Shown: piece by piece, positions 22,209-34,256 of the stretch
Position numbering within the stretch: position 1 is the stretch's first letter
How the letters are laid out: every line of letters begins with the position of its first letter
Source of the DNA: Deinandra increscens subsp. villosa
Lineage: Eukaryota; Streptophyta; Magnoliopsida; Asterales; Asteraceae
Reading direction: 5' to 3'
Assembly (NCBI GenBank): GCA_039602395.1
Contig: JBCNJP010000008.1
Location: 68,597,095 to 68,661,094 of the forward strand
Length of the DNA stretch: 64,000 nucleotides
The notes under the pieces: model-generated
Database searches by the model: none
Told to the model about the DNA's origin: nothing
The model's input: only the letters and a program-made list of their open reading frames with translations
Translations under genes and position numbers: made by a program

Positions 22209-23291
22209 TAATAAGTTTATCATAACACATATGTAATGCAAATCATCCATATTCATGTCAAATTTATGAACTACACCATACAAACAGATATTATAACACA
22301 ATACTGCAACTTTTAAAATCATGAAAACTTTTTAATAACAGTACTGTAATAAGTATAATAACACAAAACTGTAATGCTTTCAAATTAATAACATCACTGT
22401 AATATCAATATAAACAAGTATCATCAATTCACACTATGTATCATACAGAAGGCAACATTTACTAAACATTAGCAAGTTGTAATTTACTTATTTGTAGTAA
22501 ATTGGCAAATAATGCAACATTTATTGACAACATTACATATAGCAGTAGTTACATACATTGTAATGTTGTCAACAAATAACATTACTGTAACTATTACATG
22601 ACACAAACAATGTATGAAAATATTAAACTGTTAACACTCATCTTATATTAGCATTCAATTACAAATTTACATTAATGTACCATAGACTATTTACAACCAT
22701 TCTTTGTTGAACATAACGAAAGGTGAAAGTGGATGACCTCACCCAAAAAACCTAGGTTTTCTAAAATTAATCACACATTCAATTCAATGAAAACACAAAT
22801 GCAATCTACGGCTAAATTATATACATTCGGAATCAATCCGTACCTGTGTTCTTGAAATCACTGTAACATCCGAACCCTAGAATCTGGTATCGTTGGAATT
22901 CCGGTCGAGAAATCGCCTTGTGATCCGTACCGAATCTCCTTTTATCTTCTCCTTTACCGATCGGAAAACCCTAGGTATAAAAATCGCAGAACGCCCCTCT
23001 TTAGTAGAAATATCTGCTCGGATTTTTTTTTATTGAAAGATTTTGAAAAATCTTGAATAACCTTTAGAATGGATAGAGAAAATGAAATCCCGTGTAATTA
23101 GGCAAGTTTTCTTTTTGGCGGTTCTAATTTTAGATAAGAAATTACCGTATTGTCCTTTATTAAATGAAAAATACTAATGTAAATTACAAATCTGTCCCTA
23201 TTTAATCATGACCATTGATTTAAAATCAATGGTTAAGAAAGGGTTTTCCAAGTTTTCCAGAAAAAAATGGTTTTCTACGGATCCTCACCCT
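22209..23291 (-). repeat. Right terminal inverted repeat of the MULE
   Basis: Mirror of 10529-11602. The same leader-exon donor (GAACACAG/GTACGG read on the minus strand) lies after 22844, about 447 bp from the tip. The inner border falls at the acceptor of the first visible protease exon (about 22206), so this TIR probably supplies promoter, leader exon and first intron for the protease gene. Confidence 0.85.
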
Positions 23292-23301
23292 ATATATATA
23301 T

Positions 23302-23323
23302 AGGGTTAGGTTCAGCTAAAAAA
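23302..23323 (+). mobile_element. Start of a second MULE-type terminus
   Basis: Eleven bases after the first MULE ends, AGGGTTAGGTTC appears again, identical to the first 12 bases of the left TIR at 10529-10540, then diverges (AGCTAAAAAA). The rest is in the gap. Confidence 0.55.
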
Positions 23324-23823
23324 NNNNNNNNNNNNNNNNNNNNNNNNNNNNNNNNNNNNNNNNNNNNNNNNNNNNNNNNNNNNNNNNNNNNNNNNNNNNN
23401 NNNNNNNNNNNNNNNNNNNNNNNNNNNNNNNNNNNNNNNNNNNNNNNNNNNNNNNNNNNNNNNNNNNNNNNNNNNNNNNNNNNNNNNNNNNNNNNNNNNN
23501 NNNNNNNNNNNNNNNNNNNNNNNNNNNNNNNNNNNNNNNNNNNNNNNNNNNNNNNNNNNNNNNNNNNNNNNNNNNNNNNNNNNNNNNNNNNNNNNNNNNN
23601 NNNNNNNNNNNNNNNNNNNNNNNNNNNNNNNNNNNNNNNNNNNNNNNNNNNNNNNNNNNNNNNNNNNNNNNNNNNNNNNNNNNNNNNNNNNNNNNNNNNN
23701 NNNNNNNNNNNNNNNNNNNNNNNNNNNNNNNNNNNNNNNNNNNNNNNNNNNNNNNNNNNNNNNNNNNNNNNNNNNNNNNNNNNNNNNNNNNNNNNNNNNN
23801 NNNNNNNNNNNNNNNNNNNNNNN
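23324..23823. other. Assembly gap (500 N)
   Basis: Exactly 500 unknown bases, a placeholder length. Open frames drawn across it are not real. Confidence 0.99.
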
Positions 23824-24500
23824 AGGGTAAAAGGAGACCGAGAGAATGATGAGGGTGGCGATGGCTTGCGGTTGTCCAACAGCAGCAGTCCGGCGACTCT
23901 GTGGGGCTGGGGCAGCAGTCACGGCAGCAGCATGGCGGCGGGAGGAGGAGCACAGTCGCAGCAACAATGTAGTGGTGGTGGCGTGGTTGTGTGGTGGCGA
24001 GAGGGAGGAGAAGAAGCAAGAGAAAGGTGGCGGTGGGTTGCTGGGCTGTCGAGAGGAAGAATGGAGGGGCGGAGGGCTGTGGTTGATAGCGGTGGTTGAT
24101 GGTGGTGGTTGGCGGCAGTGGTGGAGGGGCTGGGCTGGCCGGAAAAACTGAAAGGAAATGGGGAGGGGGGGGGGGGGCTGTGGTGTTCTCGACAAGAAGA
24201 AAGGAGTGGGGGAAGGTGATGGAGAAAGGTGGCGGTGGTGGTTTTGGGTGGTGGCGGTGCTCAAGGGAGGTGGTGGTTGTGGCAGTAAATGGTGGCGGTG
24301 GTGGGGGTCTTGTGTTGACCGGAAAACAGAAAAGAAATGGGGGATGAGGGCTGGTCTCGACAGAAGAAGAAGAAAGAAGGGAAGAAGGGTCATGTGTGTG
24401 TAAGTAGGTAAGCATGAGTTGGTGGATGAAGATGGGTACAAGTCTCCAAAACTATTCACCAATGATGGTGAAGGATAGGTAGGCAATAGGGAGGTGATGT
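23824..24500. repeat. GGT/GGC-rich low-complexity DNA
   Basis: Dense 'ggtggcggtggtgg'-type repeats with strong strand bias and a G10 run at 24168-24177. Open frames here are long only because of the composition (Pro/His-rich on minus, Gly/Arg-rich on plus). Similar tracts occur in leaders or LTRs of plant gypsy elements, which fits the LTR-like DNA to the right. Confidence 0.6.
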
Positions 24501-25578
24501 GGTTAAGCTTTTCATCACAATTTTGTTTTATAAAAATCTACTACTAATTTCTTTTATAAAACTTAAGTGAGTAGATGATTTGTTTTTATAAAACTTTGTC
24601 ATGTTTTTATAAAATAGTTTATGTATTGTAAAAGTTTTAAAAAAATACATAAAGGACTTGGAAAATAAAATAGCTCATAACTTTTGTATTTAACCATTGG
24701 ATAAAATTTATACAAGTCCATGACACATTTTTAAGAAAATATAAAAGGTGGTAACCATTTTATAAAAAATTAATACAAGTTTGATGGGTTTAATTTATAA
24801 AAATAAACCCATTGGACTTGGGCTTCAAATTGGGCCAAAACATTTAGAAGAAAAAATGTATTCGGGCTCGTTTGTCGGTAATGGGCCGTACGGGCTCAAA
24901 CAGGGCACCGATTCGAGGCCCGGGCCCGTTTTGCATCGATTGAGGTTTCGGGTCACCACGATCATTCGGAATATTATATTTGAGTAATGGGTCAAGGTTT
25001 CGGGCTCGGTTTCATTGTTTTAGGCTTATTGGGCCTATTGGGCCATGTCAGGCCCAATTGGGTGTTCGGTTAGGGTTAGGCTTAAGTCTTGACAACGATT
25101 TCAGTTCGTGATGTTTTTATTTCATAAAAACAATTGTTTAAGTTGATTCTAAATCTTTTTCAGAAATCAGTTATGTTTTTCAGTTTTTCAGACGGGTTAC
25201 GGATAACGTTTTCAGTTTGTCAGTTGTAACAGTTTTAAGCTCGACCGTTCATATTGATTAAAACCGAATAGTTTTAGACGATCGAGTTTGACGTGTCGAT
25301 TTTATAAACGTTCGACACCAGTTCCGGATAAATATAAAAATACATTCTATATTTATTTTTCTTGTTATTAAAGTTCCATGATTGACACATGAAATTGTTA
25401 TGTTTTTAACGAGTATACGCTTCTAGTACAAACGCGGGATTAGGTTTACGTCATCAGTTAACAGTCAGGCACAGTAACTAACAGTTTAAACAGAAATCAG
25501 ATCAGATAAAGCACAATTAATACTTAATTAAAAGTCAAAGTAAACGGTTTGACCTGGATTTTCGGACGAGGTGTCACA
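24501..25578. mobile_element. LTR-like DNA, probably the end of a gypsy-type solo or truncated LTR
   Basis: Contains 'gggcctattgggccatgtcaggcccaattgg'-style sequence around 25025-25065 and ends GGTGTCACA at 25578, a common CA end of plant gypsy LTRs. No tRNA primer site follows, so if it is an LTR end it is a solo LTR or a truncated copy. The left part is in or beyond the gap. Confidence 0.4.
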
Positions 25579-26904
25579 GCAGCCCAACAACAAATATGTA
25601 TGCTAATTGTGTAAATATGTGAACCGGGTCCTAAGACATTAAACATAATGGTGTTATAGCCGTGTAGGCTATAGTGGACACATTGACTAAATGATAGTAC
25701 AACAAGATGTAAATGTCTTTAATGATTTGTGTGCCATAAATATGATTGTATGAAGGTGTTGTAGCACAAATTTGGGTAAAATGAAAGCCTTTGAGGCAAT
25801 TAACCCTTAACGGGTCAAACGGGTTGGGTAAACCCGTAGACAAGTGAGTATAGTTTAATATTGATTACCAATTATTGTAGATCATAATTATATGATTTCT
25901 AAGTGTTGTGAGGGTCTATGATGCATAATCTAAGGCCCCAAATGACTCAAGAAAAGCTGGTAGAAGACAGGGGAAAATAGTAATTTCCCTGGAAAATCAG
26001 CTCTAAGCGTATCACTTGGAGCATTGGTTGCTGTAGGCGATACTCCTGCAGATCCAAGCATATCGCTTCGAAGTATAATCATACTAGGCGATACGCTTGG
26101 GATCCCCATTCTGATTTCACTTGTTATTCTTAATTGTTAATGTTGTTTAACATTGTTATGCAATAGAAACTCACTATTGAAAGTGAGTATGTTGCAAGTA
26201 AGGCGAAAGCATGAAGGGACACTCATCAAGTGCTAAAGAACCGATCACATGAAGAATGAACGAACCGTTTCGCATTTTTGGTTAAGAAACTTTTGTAAAA
26301 GTTGATGAACAATCCTTGGTGTATATATATATATATATACATACTATGTATATATATATACATACTATGTATATATATATATATATATATATATAACATA
26401 TTCGTGATCGAGTCGAAATAGGAAATAACTGTTCTTTGTCTTGGAGCTAAGCTAGGGGTATTATGGCATGCCCTACCCAAACTCCTACTAAGCCACTTGC
26501 TTAATGAACTAAACGCGTATTCTACTCTCAACCCGTCTCTCTAGTAAATTTCGGCCAGTTAACTTTGGAGCTAATGACCACATTCTTGATACTAACCCCA
26601 TGGAAACCCCGTATGTATCCATAAAACCTGGTAGCTAAAGTAAGAGGGACCAGCGTGACCATACAAGGTAAATTACCGTTACGGGTGCACACGTAAATGT
26701 AATTTGCAGTGTATGGAAATCCTAGGAAATTCTACTCGGCAAACTGTTGGTTGTAAGGGACACGACCTTCCATTTCAAAAACCTCACGAAAACGATTGTC
26801 ATATGTAGGACTCAACCGTATGGTTAAGGTCATCTATCAGCGTTCGTTACGCTATCACACCTGATCTCATTTCTTCTAGATATGGCTTCCAACCTGTCAG
26901 AACC
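25579..26904. other. Decayed repeat DNA left of the Sirevirus-like insertion
   Basis: No intact gene. Words such as 'ggcgatactcctgcag' and 'ggcgatacgcttggg' recur at 26020-26105, and 'aacgggtcaaacgggttgg' (25809-25827) is typical of gypsy LTRs. A (TA)n run with two CATACTATG interruptions occupies 26322-26395. At 26883 a short frame (MASNLSEP) runs into the insertion site and appears to continue after 39845, so the copia element sits in an older repeat. Confidence 0.4.
26322..26395. repeat. TA microsatellite
   Basis: (TA)n with two CATACTATG interruptions, 74 bp. Confidence 0.9.
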
Positions 26905-28196
26905 TGTAAGGAATATCACATTTTGGATATTCCGGTTGAAGTAAATATTGTAGCAGTTCTGGCTGAACAGAAGTTCAAGCGAAGAAGATATTCAACCGGA
27001 AAGAAGCAGTTTTGTCTAGTAGTGAATATTCCGGGTGAACTCGATTATCCACCAGATAATGAGTTCAACCGGACTTTTCTTGAGAAGTCTTTTCAGTAGT
27101 CTAATCCCTGCAATAGCTTCCCAGTTGCTTCCTTATCTGCCAAAGCCGCTTTCCCAAAGTAGATTGTTGCTGGTCACACGCAAGATATCCCATCTGTCGA
27201 AGATTATTATTTTTGTAGTATAGTTTGACTTTTGTAATTAACGATCTAGATGATCGTATGGAAATCAATGGCTATCATTAGGGGTGTTCAAAACCGGATA
27301 TCCGAAAATTCGGATATCCGAATTTTTGGATATCCGAAATTTCTGATAGTTGATTTTCACTATCCGAATCCGTATCCGAAATTTCGGATACGGATTCGGA
27401 TAGTGAATTGGATATCCAAATTTTTCAAAACAAAAAAAAAGTTAAAGAAAATATATTCAATCTCTAAAATTGCTGGTGATAAACATCCAAATGAGCAAAT
27501 AGTCTAATACAAGTACATTAAATAGTCAAATACCAACAAAAAATTAAAAAATGTCTTCATTTTGAAGCTCGAATCCGTGTGCAACAAGCTTGATAGCAAA
27601 CTACAAATCGGGGGTGTAAGGCAATGAGCCAGTGAGGGTCGAGATTTGAAGGATGACGGGATCCAAAGAGGCAAAGAGAGTGAACATCGGAGTTTAGAAC
27701 TTTAGATTTAAGGTTTTTTAAGTTAAAGGATGGTAAACTAAATAATATATATAATTTAATATTTTAAAAATATATATATTTCGGATATTTTTCGGATATC
27801 CGAATATCCGAAAATGTTCAAAATCAATATCCGAATCCGAATCCGAAAATTCGGATATCCGAATTTTCGGATATTTTGACTTCGGATATTTCGGATATTT
27901 CAGATTCGGATTCGGATTCGGATATTTTTGAACACCCCTAGCTATCATTGATTTCCCTTAGCACTATATATAGCATAGCTCGTCTTCAACATCTGCACGC
28001 ATGAATCTATGCAATACTTCTGTAATATTGTTCAGTTAATACAAATAGTGCCGAGTATATTTTACTTCGTGTATTACTATACTTATGCAAACAACTATTA
28101 TTCACAAGTGTTAGTCGTTTTAGTAAAGTGAAGGTTAACTTAATTCCGCAAGGTTAATCTTGCAAGTGATTAGGTGTTAAGAATTTCGATCCTACA
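26905..28196 (+). repeat. 5' LTR of the Sirevirus-like element (with hAT insertion)
   Basis: Aligns to 39188-39840 apart from the insertion at 27279-27948 and small indels. Confidence 0.9.
27279..27940. mobile_element. hAT-type non-autonomous element inside the 5' LTR
   Basis: 662 bp with terminal inverted repeats TAGGGGTGTTCAAAA / TTTTGAACACCCCTA and an 8-bp target duplication GCTATCAT (27271-27278 and 27941-27948). The 3' LTR of the same retrotransposon has the empty site with one GCTATCAT near 39571. Both subterminal regions are packed with GGATATCCGAA and CGGATTCGGATA words. No transposase. The TIR and 8-bp duplication place it in hAT. Confidence 0.95.
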
Positions 28197-28198
28197 AG

Positions 28199-28210
28199 TG
28201 GTACCAGAGC
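28199..28210 (+). other. Primer-binding site of the Sirevirus-like element
   Basis: TGGTACCAGAGC three bases after the LTR, one mismatch from the usual Met-tRNA site. Confidence 0.8.
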
Positions 28211-28308
28211 TTTGGCTCTCACTTTGAAGACTTCTAGTGCTTCAAAGTTGATATTTACTTGTCTACTTTACTACTTTCAAGCTTCTCTGTCTCAATGTTT
28301 TTAAAAAA

Positions 28309-31300
28309 ATGAACGATCTCAGTCTTGTCACTTCAAACGGTAGCACCAACAAACCACCCATGTTCACTCTATAGGAATTTGACACATGGAAGCTCCGAAT
28401 AGAAGGGTTTGTTCGTAGCTTAGATCACCGTATTTGGAAATCTATGACTGTTGGTCCCATTATTGTAACTGTTCCATCAGCAGACAATGAAGATGTTCTT
28501 ATTCCAAAACCACTTGAAAAATTTACCGACATAGACCACAAACAACTTGAGCCAAACTTCAAGGCCTACTGGACCTTGCAAGCTGCACTACCTAACTCCA
28601 TATTAATTGGTTTTAAGGGGTACAAAACGGCTTTTGAACTGTGGAATGCTCTTAATGAGATGTATGAAGGAACAAGTGAGGTAAAAGAAATAAAAAGGAC
28701 ATTTTAAAGCAAAAATATGAAAACTTCAGTTATAAAACTGGTGAAAGCATGACCAACTAGTACATTCGATTTGTTTCTCTACTTGATGAGCTTCAAAGAG
28801 CTGGTATAACTCTTGAACAGGCTGATGTTAACAGAAAATTTTAGAGGTCATTACCTTCTATGTGGACTGTCTATATAGTAAGCATAAAGGAATGCAAAAA
28901 CCTCAAGAAAATAAAACTGAGTGAACTCCATGGTATCTTATGTGCCAATGAGATGGAGATAAAGCTTAAACAAAACTTAGTTTCTGAAACATCTTAGCCT
29001 CAATCAACTGCACTTGTAACAACTGATTTTCAAGGTCAAAGAAGCACTCAAACTTTTCTGAAACTGTGTCTCACAACTTTGAGAACAACCATCATGCCTT
29101 TGTAGTCACTGACTCACACTCCAACTTCACACGTGAAGATCTTGAGTGTATTGGTGCAGATGACTTAGAGGAGATGGACATTATGACACAACTTGCCATG
29201 GTCTCAGTAAGAGCTCGGCGTTTCTATAAACGCACTTAGAGAACTTACAAAGGAGCCAAAAATGCACCTATTGGTCTTGACAAAAGCAAGGGCAAGTGTT
29301 ACAACTGTCACCAACTAGGTCATTTTGCAAGAGAGTGTTCAAATCCAAGAAAAGAAGGTCAGTTTCAAAACCAAGCTCAAGCCAAGAATCAAGGAAGCAA
29401 TCATCACAACAACAGCTATAAGAACAACAACACCAATGGTTCCTTAAGCTCACAGCCAACACCGCAAAAACCAAGCGGAAGTGGGAGCAACAGCAACTCA
29501 ACTGCAGCTGTGGCAAATCAAACGGATTTTGTTAAATGGGAGGAAGTTATTGCAGAATTTAAGCCAATCAACCATGAACTTATGGCTAAATAAGAGTCAT
29601 CATCTCATGTAAAACCTATTCCTGAGAAAGTGTTAACACACCTATTCTCTCCTGCTTGTATTAAACAAGTGGAAAGATACAGGAATCACAATTCTGAGCT
29701 GATTAAAGAAGTTTCAAACTTAAAAGAGTTAAAAGAGTGTGTTAGAAAAAACTGAATGTTCATACATTGCAAAAGTAACTGCTTTAAATGAAGAAATTAA
29801 GAAACTGAAACAAACAACTCAAAGCTAGAAACTCAGATTGATGACGTAATCTCCAAGCTAAACGCCTTAAGTAAGGAGACCCAACATGCTAAGGCAGTTA
29901 TGGGTGCTCTTGAGGTGAAGCTAACTGAAGCTTAGTTCACCTGTGATAAGTTTCAAAAGGCAAATGAAAAGGCTTAAAAACTTTAGAAATGTGCTATGTA
30001 TGGTAAAACTAGAATTGGTTATAACTCTGTCGAACCACCAAGTAATTACTTACCTGCAATTGAACCAATTCCCGCCCAACAAACTGAAAGCACAGTCAGC
30101 TTAGTTGTTGATGAAACTGCTCAAGCAACAGTTGTTGAAGAAAGATGTGAAACTGTTAAAACTGAAATCACTGTTGCAAACACCTATGCAGTAGTTGATC
30201 AATTAAAATTTTTGAAACCAAGGCTTGAAGTGCCTCCACCCACTTTTTATGAACCAAAAGATTCAAAATTTGGAAGTAAACATGTTGAAAGTGTTAAAAC
30301 TGGCAAAGGTCAAATTTTTGGTAGAACTGTTTTCAGTCAAGAAACAAATGAGAGATCCCCTAGATACACTCAGTCATATGATTATCCTAGAATCCCATAG
30401 TGTATAGTTTGTGGTAAAATCGGTCATTTGGCAGCTGATTGTTACTTTAACCCTCTGAACAGAAACCAAGCTGTAAAACCTATAACTATGAAAAGTCAAA
30501 ATTTGGCTAAGAAACTAGCAGGAAAAGTTTAACCTGTTAAGAGTCATACAGTTAAACATTCTGAGTCAAATTCAAATTAGGTTTTAATTGATAATGAAAG
30601 AAATGGAAGTTACTCAGTTTTTAAGCAAAACAAATTTCCGGCTAAAGTTCAAGCGGAACATTTCTCGGCTCGAACTCAAGTTCAACCAGAAAACAAGAAA
30701 AACTTCAGGTCTGTCACTGCTTTGAAACAAAGACCATCTGTGAAGTTTAACGAAAATGATGAAGTGTTTGAAAGCCAAGGAAGAAGAAATCCTTTGAGAG
30801 GAAAAGTCAATCCTCGAATGGAGGAGCTGTTGCATTTGGAAGCAACAAGGGGTATATCTCAGCTAGAGGAGATGTTACAAATGGTTCAGTATGTTTTGAT
30901 AGAGTCAATCTTGTTGGTACATTAAACTTTAACCTACTTAGTGTCTCACAAATGTGTGATAAGAGGTTAAATGTCTTGTATAATAGAAAGAGGCAATCAT
31001 ACTTAAATCTGACGTCAAAATTCCTGAGGAAATGATTTTGCTAAGAGCACCCAGGAAAGAAGGTTTGTATGTATTGGATATGTCAATTGCTGCCCCTACC
31101 AGTGGCACTGCTTGTTTTATATCCAAAGCCTTAGTTGATAAGTCTGATCATTGGCATAGAAGGCTAGGACATGTAAATTACAAGAACATGAATAAAATTG
31201 TCAATCTTGGTTTAGTCAAGGGTCTTCCTGCTAAACAATTCACTTGTTCTGAGCATTGTGTACCTTGCCTTAAGGGTAAGCAACACGAGTCTTCCTTCAA

Positions 31301-34256
31301 GCCAAAAGTTGAAAGTTCTATCTCTCAACCCTTAGAGTTGTTGCACATGGATTTATTTGGGTCAACTAGGGTAATGAGTTTGGGAAAGAGGTCATAATGT
31401 TTTGTAATAATTGATGATTTCACTAGATACACTTGGGTTTTCTTTCTAAAAACAAAAGATGAAACAGCTGATTTGTTGAAAACTCTTGTTGTCAAGATAG
31501 AATATCAGTCAAAATTTAAGGTCAAAACAATCAGATGTGACAATGGCACTGAATTTAAAAATCATGTTATAAATTCATTTTGTGACGAAAAAGGGATAAC
31601 CAGGCAGTTCAGTGCTCCCAGAACTCCACAACAAAATGGAGTTGCTGAAAGGAGAAACAGAACCTTGATTGAAGTTGCTAGGGCAATGTTGGCTGATTGC
31701 AAATTACGTGTGATCTTTTAGGCTGAAGCAGTAAACACTGCTTGTTATGTTCAAAACAAAATTTTAGTTGTTAAGAGAGAGAATAAAACACCATATGAGT
31801 TTTGGAGAAAAGAAAACCTAACAATTATTTCCTTAAAACTTTTGGGTGTCCCATTACAATTTTAATAACCAGTGAGCTATTGCCAAAATTTGCTGAAAAG
31901 GCAGACGATGGATATTTTGTTGGGTACTCTGATGTGTCAAAAACATATAGAGTATACAACAAGAGAACTAAGGTTGTTGAAGAAACACTAAATGTGTTCT
32001 TTAATGAGAAATCAAAGAACAACTTTAATTCTCAGCCCACTTGGTTATATGATATTGATTCACTAACAATTGGCTTCAACATAACTGTTGAGAAGCCTGT
32101 TAGTAATTCTGTGCAGGTACAGGAAATCAAAACTTCTGCTGATAAACATTGGAGGAGTAGCTCAAAGAATTTCTTAGTTGACCCCCATTCTTTTCTTCTA
32201 TTAGCATGAAGCCACTGAAGCCAACTGTTGTGAACAATACTTATGATGTCATTCAAATTTAGCAGATGCTGTTCCGGTTCAAAATCAAGCAAAAGAACTT
32301 CCGGTTCAAGTTTAAACGAAACCCGTCTCAAGTGAATCTCCGGCTCAAGTTCAACCAAAAAATGACAGTTCAGAGTCTTTAGAGAACTCTGACTCTAGGA
32401 TCAGCGAACCTTCAAACTCAAATGATTTGGCATCAAATGAGCTCAGTTTGAACATAAATCCTATGGGTCAATGCTTAGTTCCCAAGAGTTAAACACAACA
32501 CCCGATCCCATCTCATCCATTGGTAACATTGAGTCTGATGTGATAATTTCTCAACTCAATTTTCCCACCAATGGAAGAAGCCATGAATTCCCAATGTTTC
32601 AATATAGAAGAATCAGCAAGTATCATTCGTTGGAGAATGCTATTAGAGAAATGTCAGCACCTGTGTTGATAAGAAGCAAGTCTGTTGATGCAAACATCTG
32701 CTTGCATGTTGCCTTTCGGTCACAAGAAGTTCTAACCAAGGTAACGGAAGCCTTACTAGATAACATTTGGGTACAAGCTATGCAAGAAGAACTGTTTCAG
32801 ATCAACAAACAGAAGGTATGGGTATTAGTTGATTTGCCAAAGGGGGCAGAGCTAATTGGTACCAAATGTGTGTTTAGAAATAAAAAGGATGACAGAGGAA
32901 TATTGGTGAAAAACAAAGAAAGATTAGTAGTGCAAGGGTATGCTCAAGAGGAAGGAATTGACTATGATGAAGTTTTTTCTCTTGTAGCAAGACTCGAAGC
33001 CATCAGAATATTTTTGGCTTATGCTGCATTCAAGAATTTCCTAGTATTTCAAATGGATGTCAATAGTGCTTTTCTCTATGGGCTGTTTGGACCAAGAAGT
33101 GTATGTATGTCAACCTCCAAGTTTTGAGGACCCACACCATCCAAACAAGGTGTGCAAGCTGATCAAAGTTTTGTATGGTCTCAAACAAGCTCCTAGGACT
33201 TGGATGAAACCCCCTTCCAATTATCTCTTGAAGAATGGGTATAGGAGAGGAGCAATTAACAAAGCACTTTTCATCAAAAAGGTTGATAAAGACATGTTGA
33301 TAGTTCAAATTTATGTGGATGACATCATCTTTGGTTCATCTAATTCTACTCTTTGTAAAGAATTTGAAGCTCTTATGCAAGCCAAGTTTGAGATGAGCTC
33401 AATGGGAGAACTCGGTTTCTTTTTGTGGCTACAAGTGAAGCAAACTGACTCTGGTATCTTCTTGAACCAATCTAAATATATTCAAGACATGCTTAAACGT
33501 TTTGATATGCAGTCAGCTTCAAGCACCAAAACTCCCATATCCACACCCCACAAGCTCACAAGTGACTGTAGTAGTGAACCTATGGATGAGCATCTTTATA
33601 GAGCAATGATTGTATCACTAATGTATCTTACAGCAAGTAGGCCATACATTATGTTTAGAGTTTGTCTATGTGCTAGATACCAAGCATCACCAAAGGAATC
33701 CCACATGTTAGCAGTTAAAAGGATATTTAGATATTTGAAGGGTCAATCTAAATTAGGTTTGTGGTACCCTAAGAATTCTGATTTCACCTTCAAAGCATTC
33801 ACTGACAGTGATTATGGAGGCTGTAATTTGGACAAGAAATCAACTTCAGGCGGATGTCAGTTTTTTGGGGAGAGACTTATCTCATGGCAATGCAAGAAAC
33901 AAACTTGTGTTTCTACTTCTACTGCTGAGGCTGAGTATATTGCTGCTTCAAGCTGTTGTGGTCAAGTCCTGTGGATTCAAAACCAAATGCTAGACTATGG
34001 AATCACATTCATGGAGACTCTAATCTTTGCTGACAACAACAGTGCCATCTCAATCACCAACAACCCAGTGAAGCATTCCAAAACAAAGCACAATGACATC
34101 AGGTATCATTTCATTAGAGACTGTGCTGAAAAGCATTTAATTAAAATTCTTAAAGTTCACATAGACAACCAATTAGTTGATTTATTTACAAAAGCTTTTG
34201 ATGAGGCAACATTCTTCTACCCTATTACAGCCATTGGTATGATGAAATTTGATTAA
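28309..34256 (+). pseudogene. gag-pol remains of the Sirevirus-like element
   Basis: ATG at 28309 (MNDLSLVTSNG), then an in-frame TAG near 28374 and many later breaks. Recognisable pieces in order: gag (28444-28707, ELWNALNEMYEGTSEVKEIK); zinc knuckle CYNCHQLGHFAREC near 29300; a second knuckle CIVCGKIGHLAADC near 30400; GAG-pre-integrase HWHRRLGHVN with C-x2-C (about 31150-31275); integrase with HMDLFG, IRCDNGTEF and NGVAERRNRTL (31340-31680); reverse transcriptase with FQMDVNSAFLYG (about 33050) and YVDDIIFGSSN (33313-33345); RNase H with FTDSDYGG, STAEAEY and FADNNSAI (33800-34060). I did not find the protease DSG motif; that part appears lost. Non-functional. Confidence 0.9.

Larger units (their letters stand above)
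10529..23291. mobile_element. MULE with long TIRs, a FAR1-type transposase and an Ulp1-type protease
   Basis: The ends are inverted repeats of about 1.07 kb (10529-about 11602 and about 22209-23291), starting AGGGTTAGGTTC on the left and AGGGTGAGGATC on the right when read inward. Both sides abut (TA)n runs, so the exact 8-10 bp target duplication is ambiguous. The left half encodes a MULE transposase on the plus strand (13230-16764); the right half encodes a C48 protease on the minus strand (17873-22205). The two genes converge, as mudrA and mudrB do in maize MuDR. MULEs with ULP-like genes are known (Kaonashi in Arabidopsis, CUMULE in melon). Both genes have one frame break. A second family of MULE-like ends (12805 and 12828) lies inside, so the element may be a chimera or a nest of two. 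Confidence 0.85.

Noticed and set aside
23290..24486. Long Pro/His-rich open frame on the minus strand and Gly-rich frames on the plus strand
   Set aside because: They cross the 500-N gap or come from GGT/GGC low-complexity DNA; open in several frames at once, no domain.
26322..26395. Origin-like or attachment-site palindrome
   Set aside because: A TA microsatellite with two interruptions; nothing more is supported.
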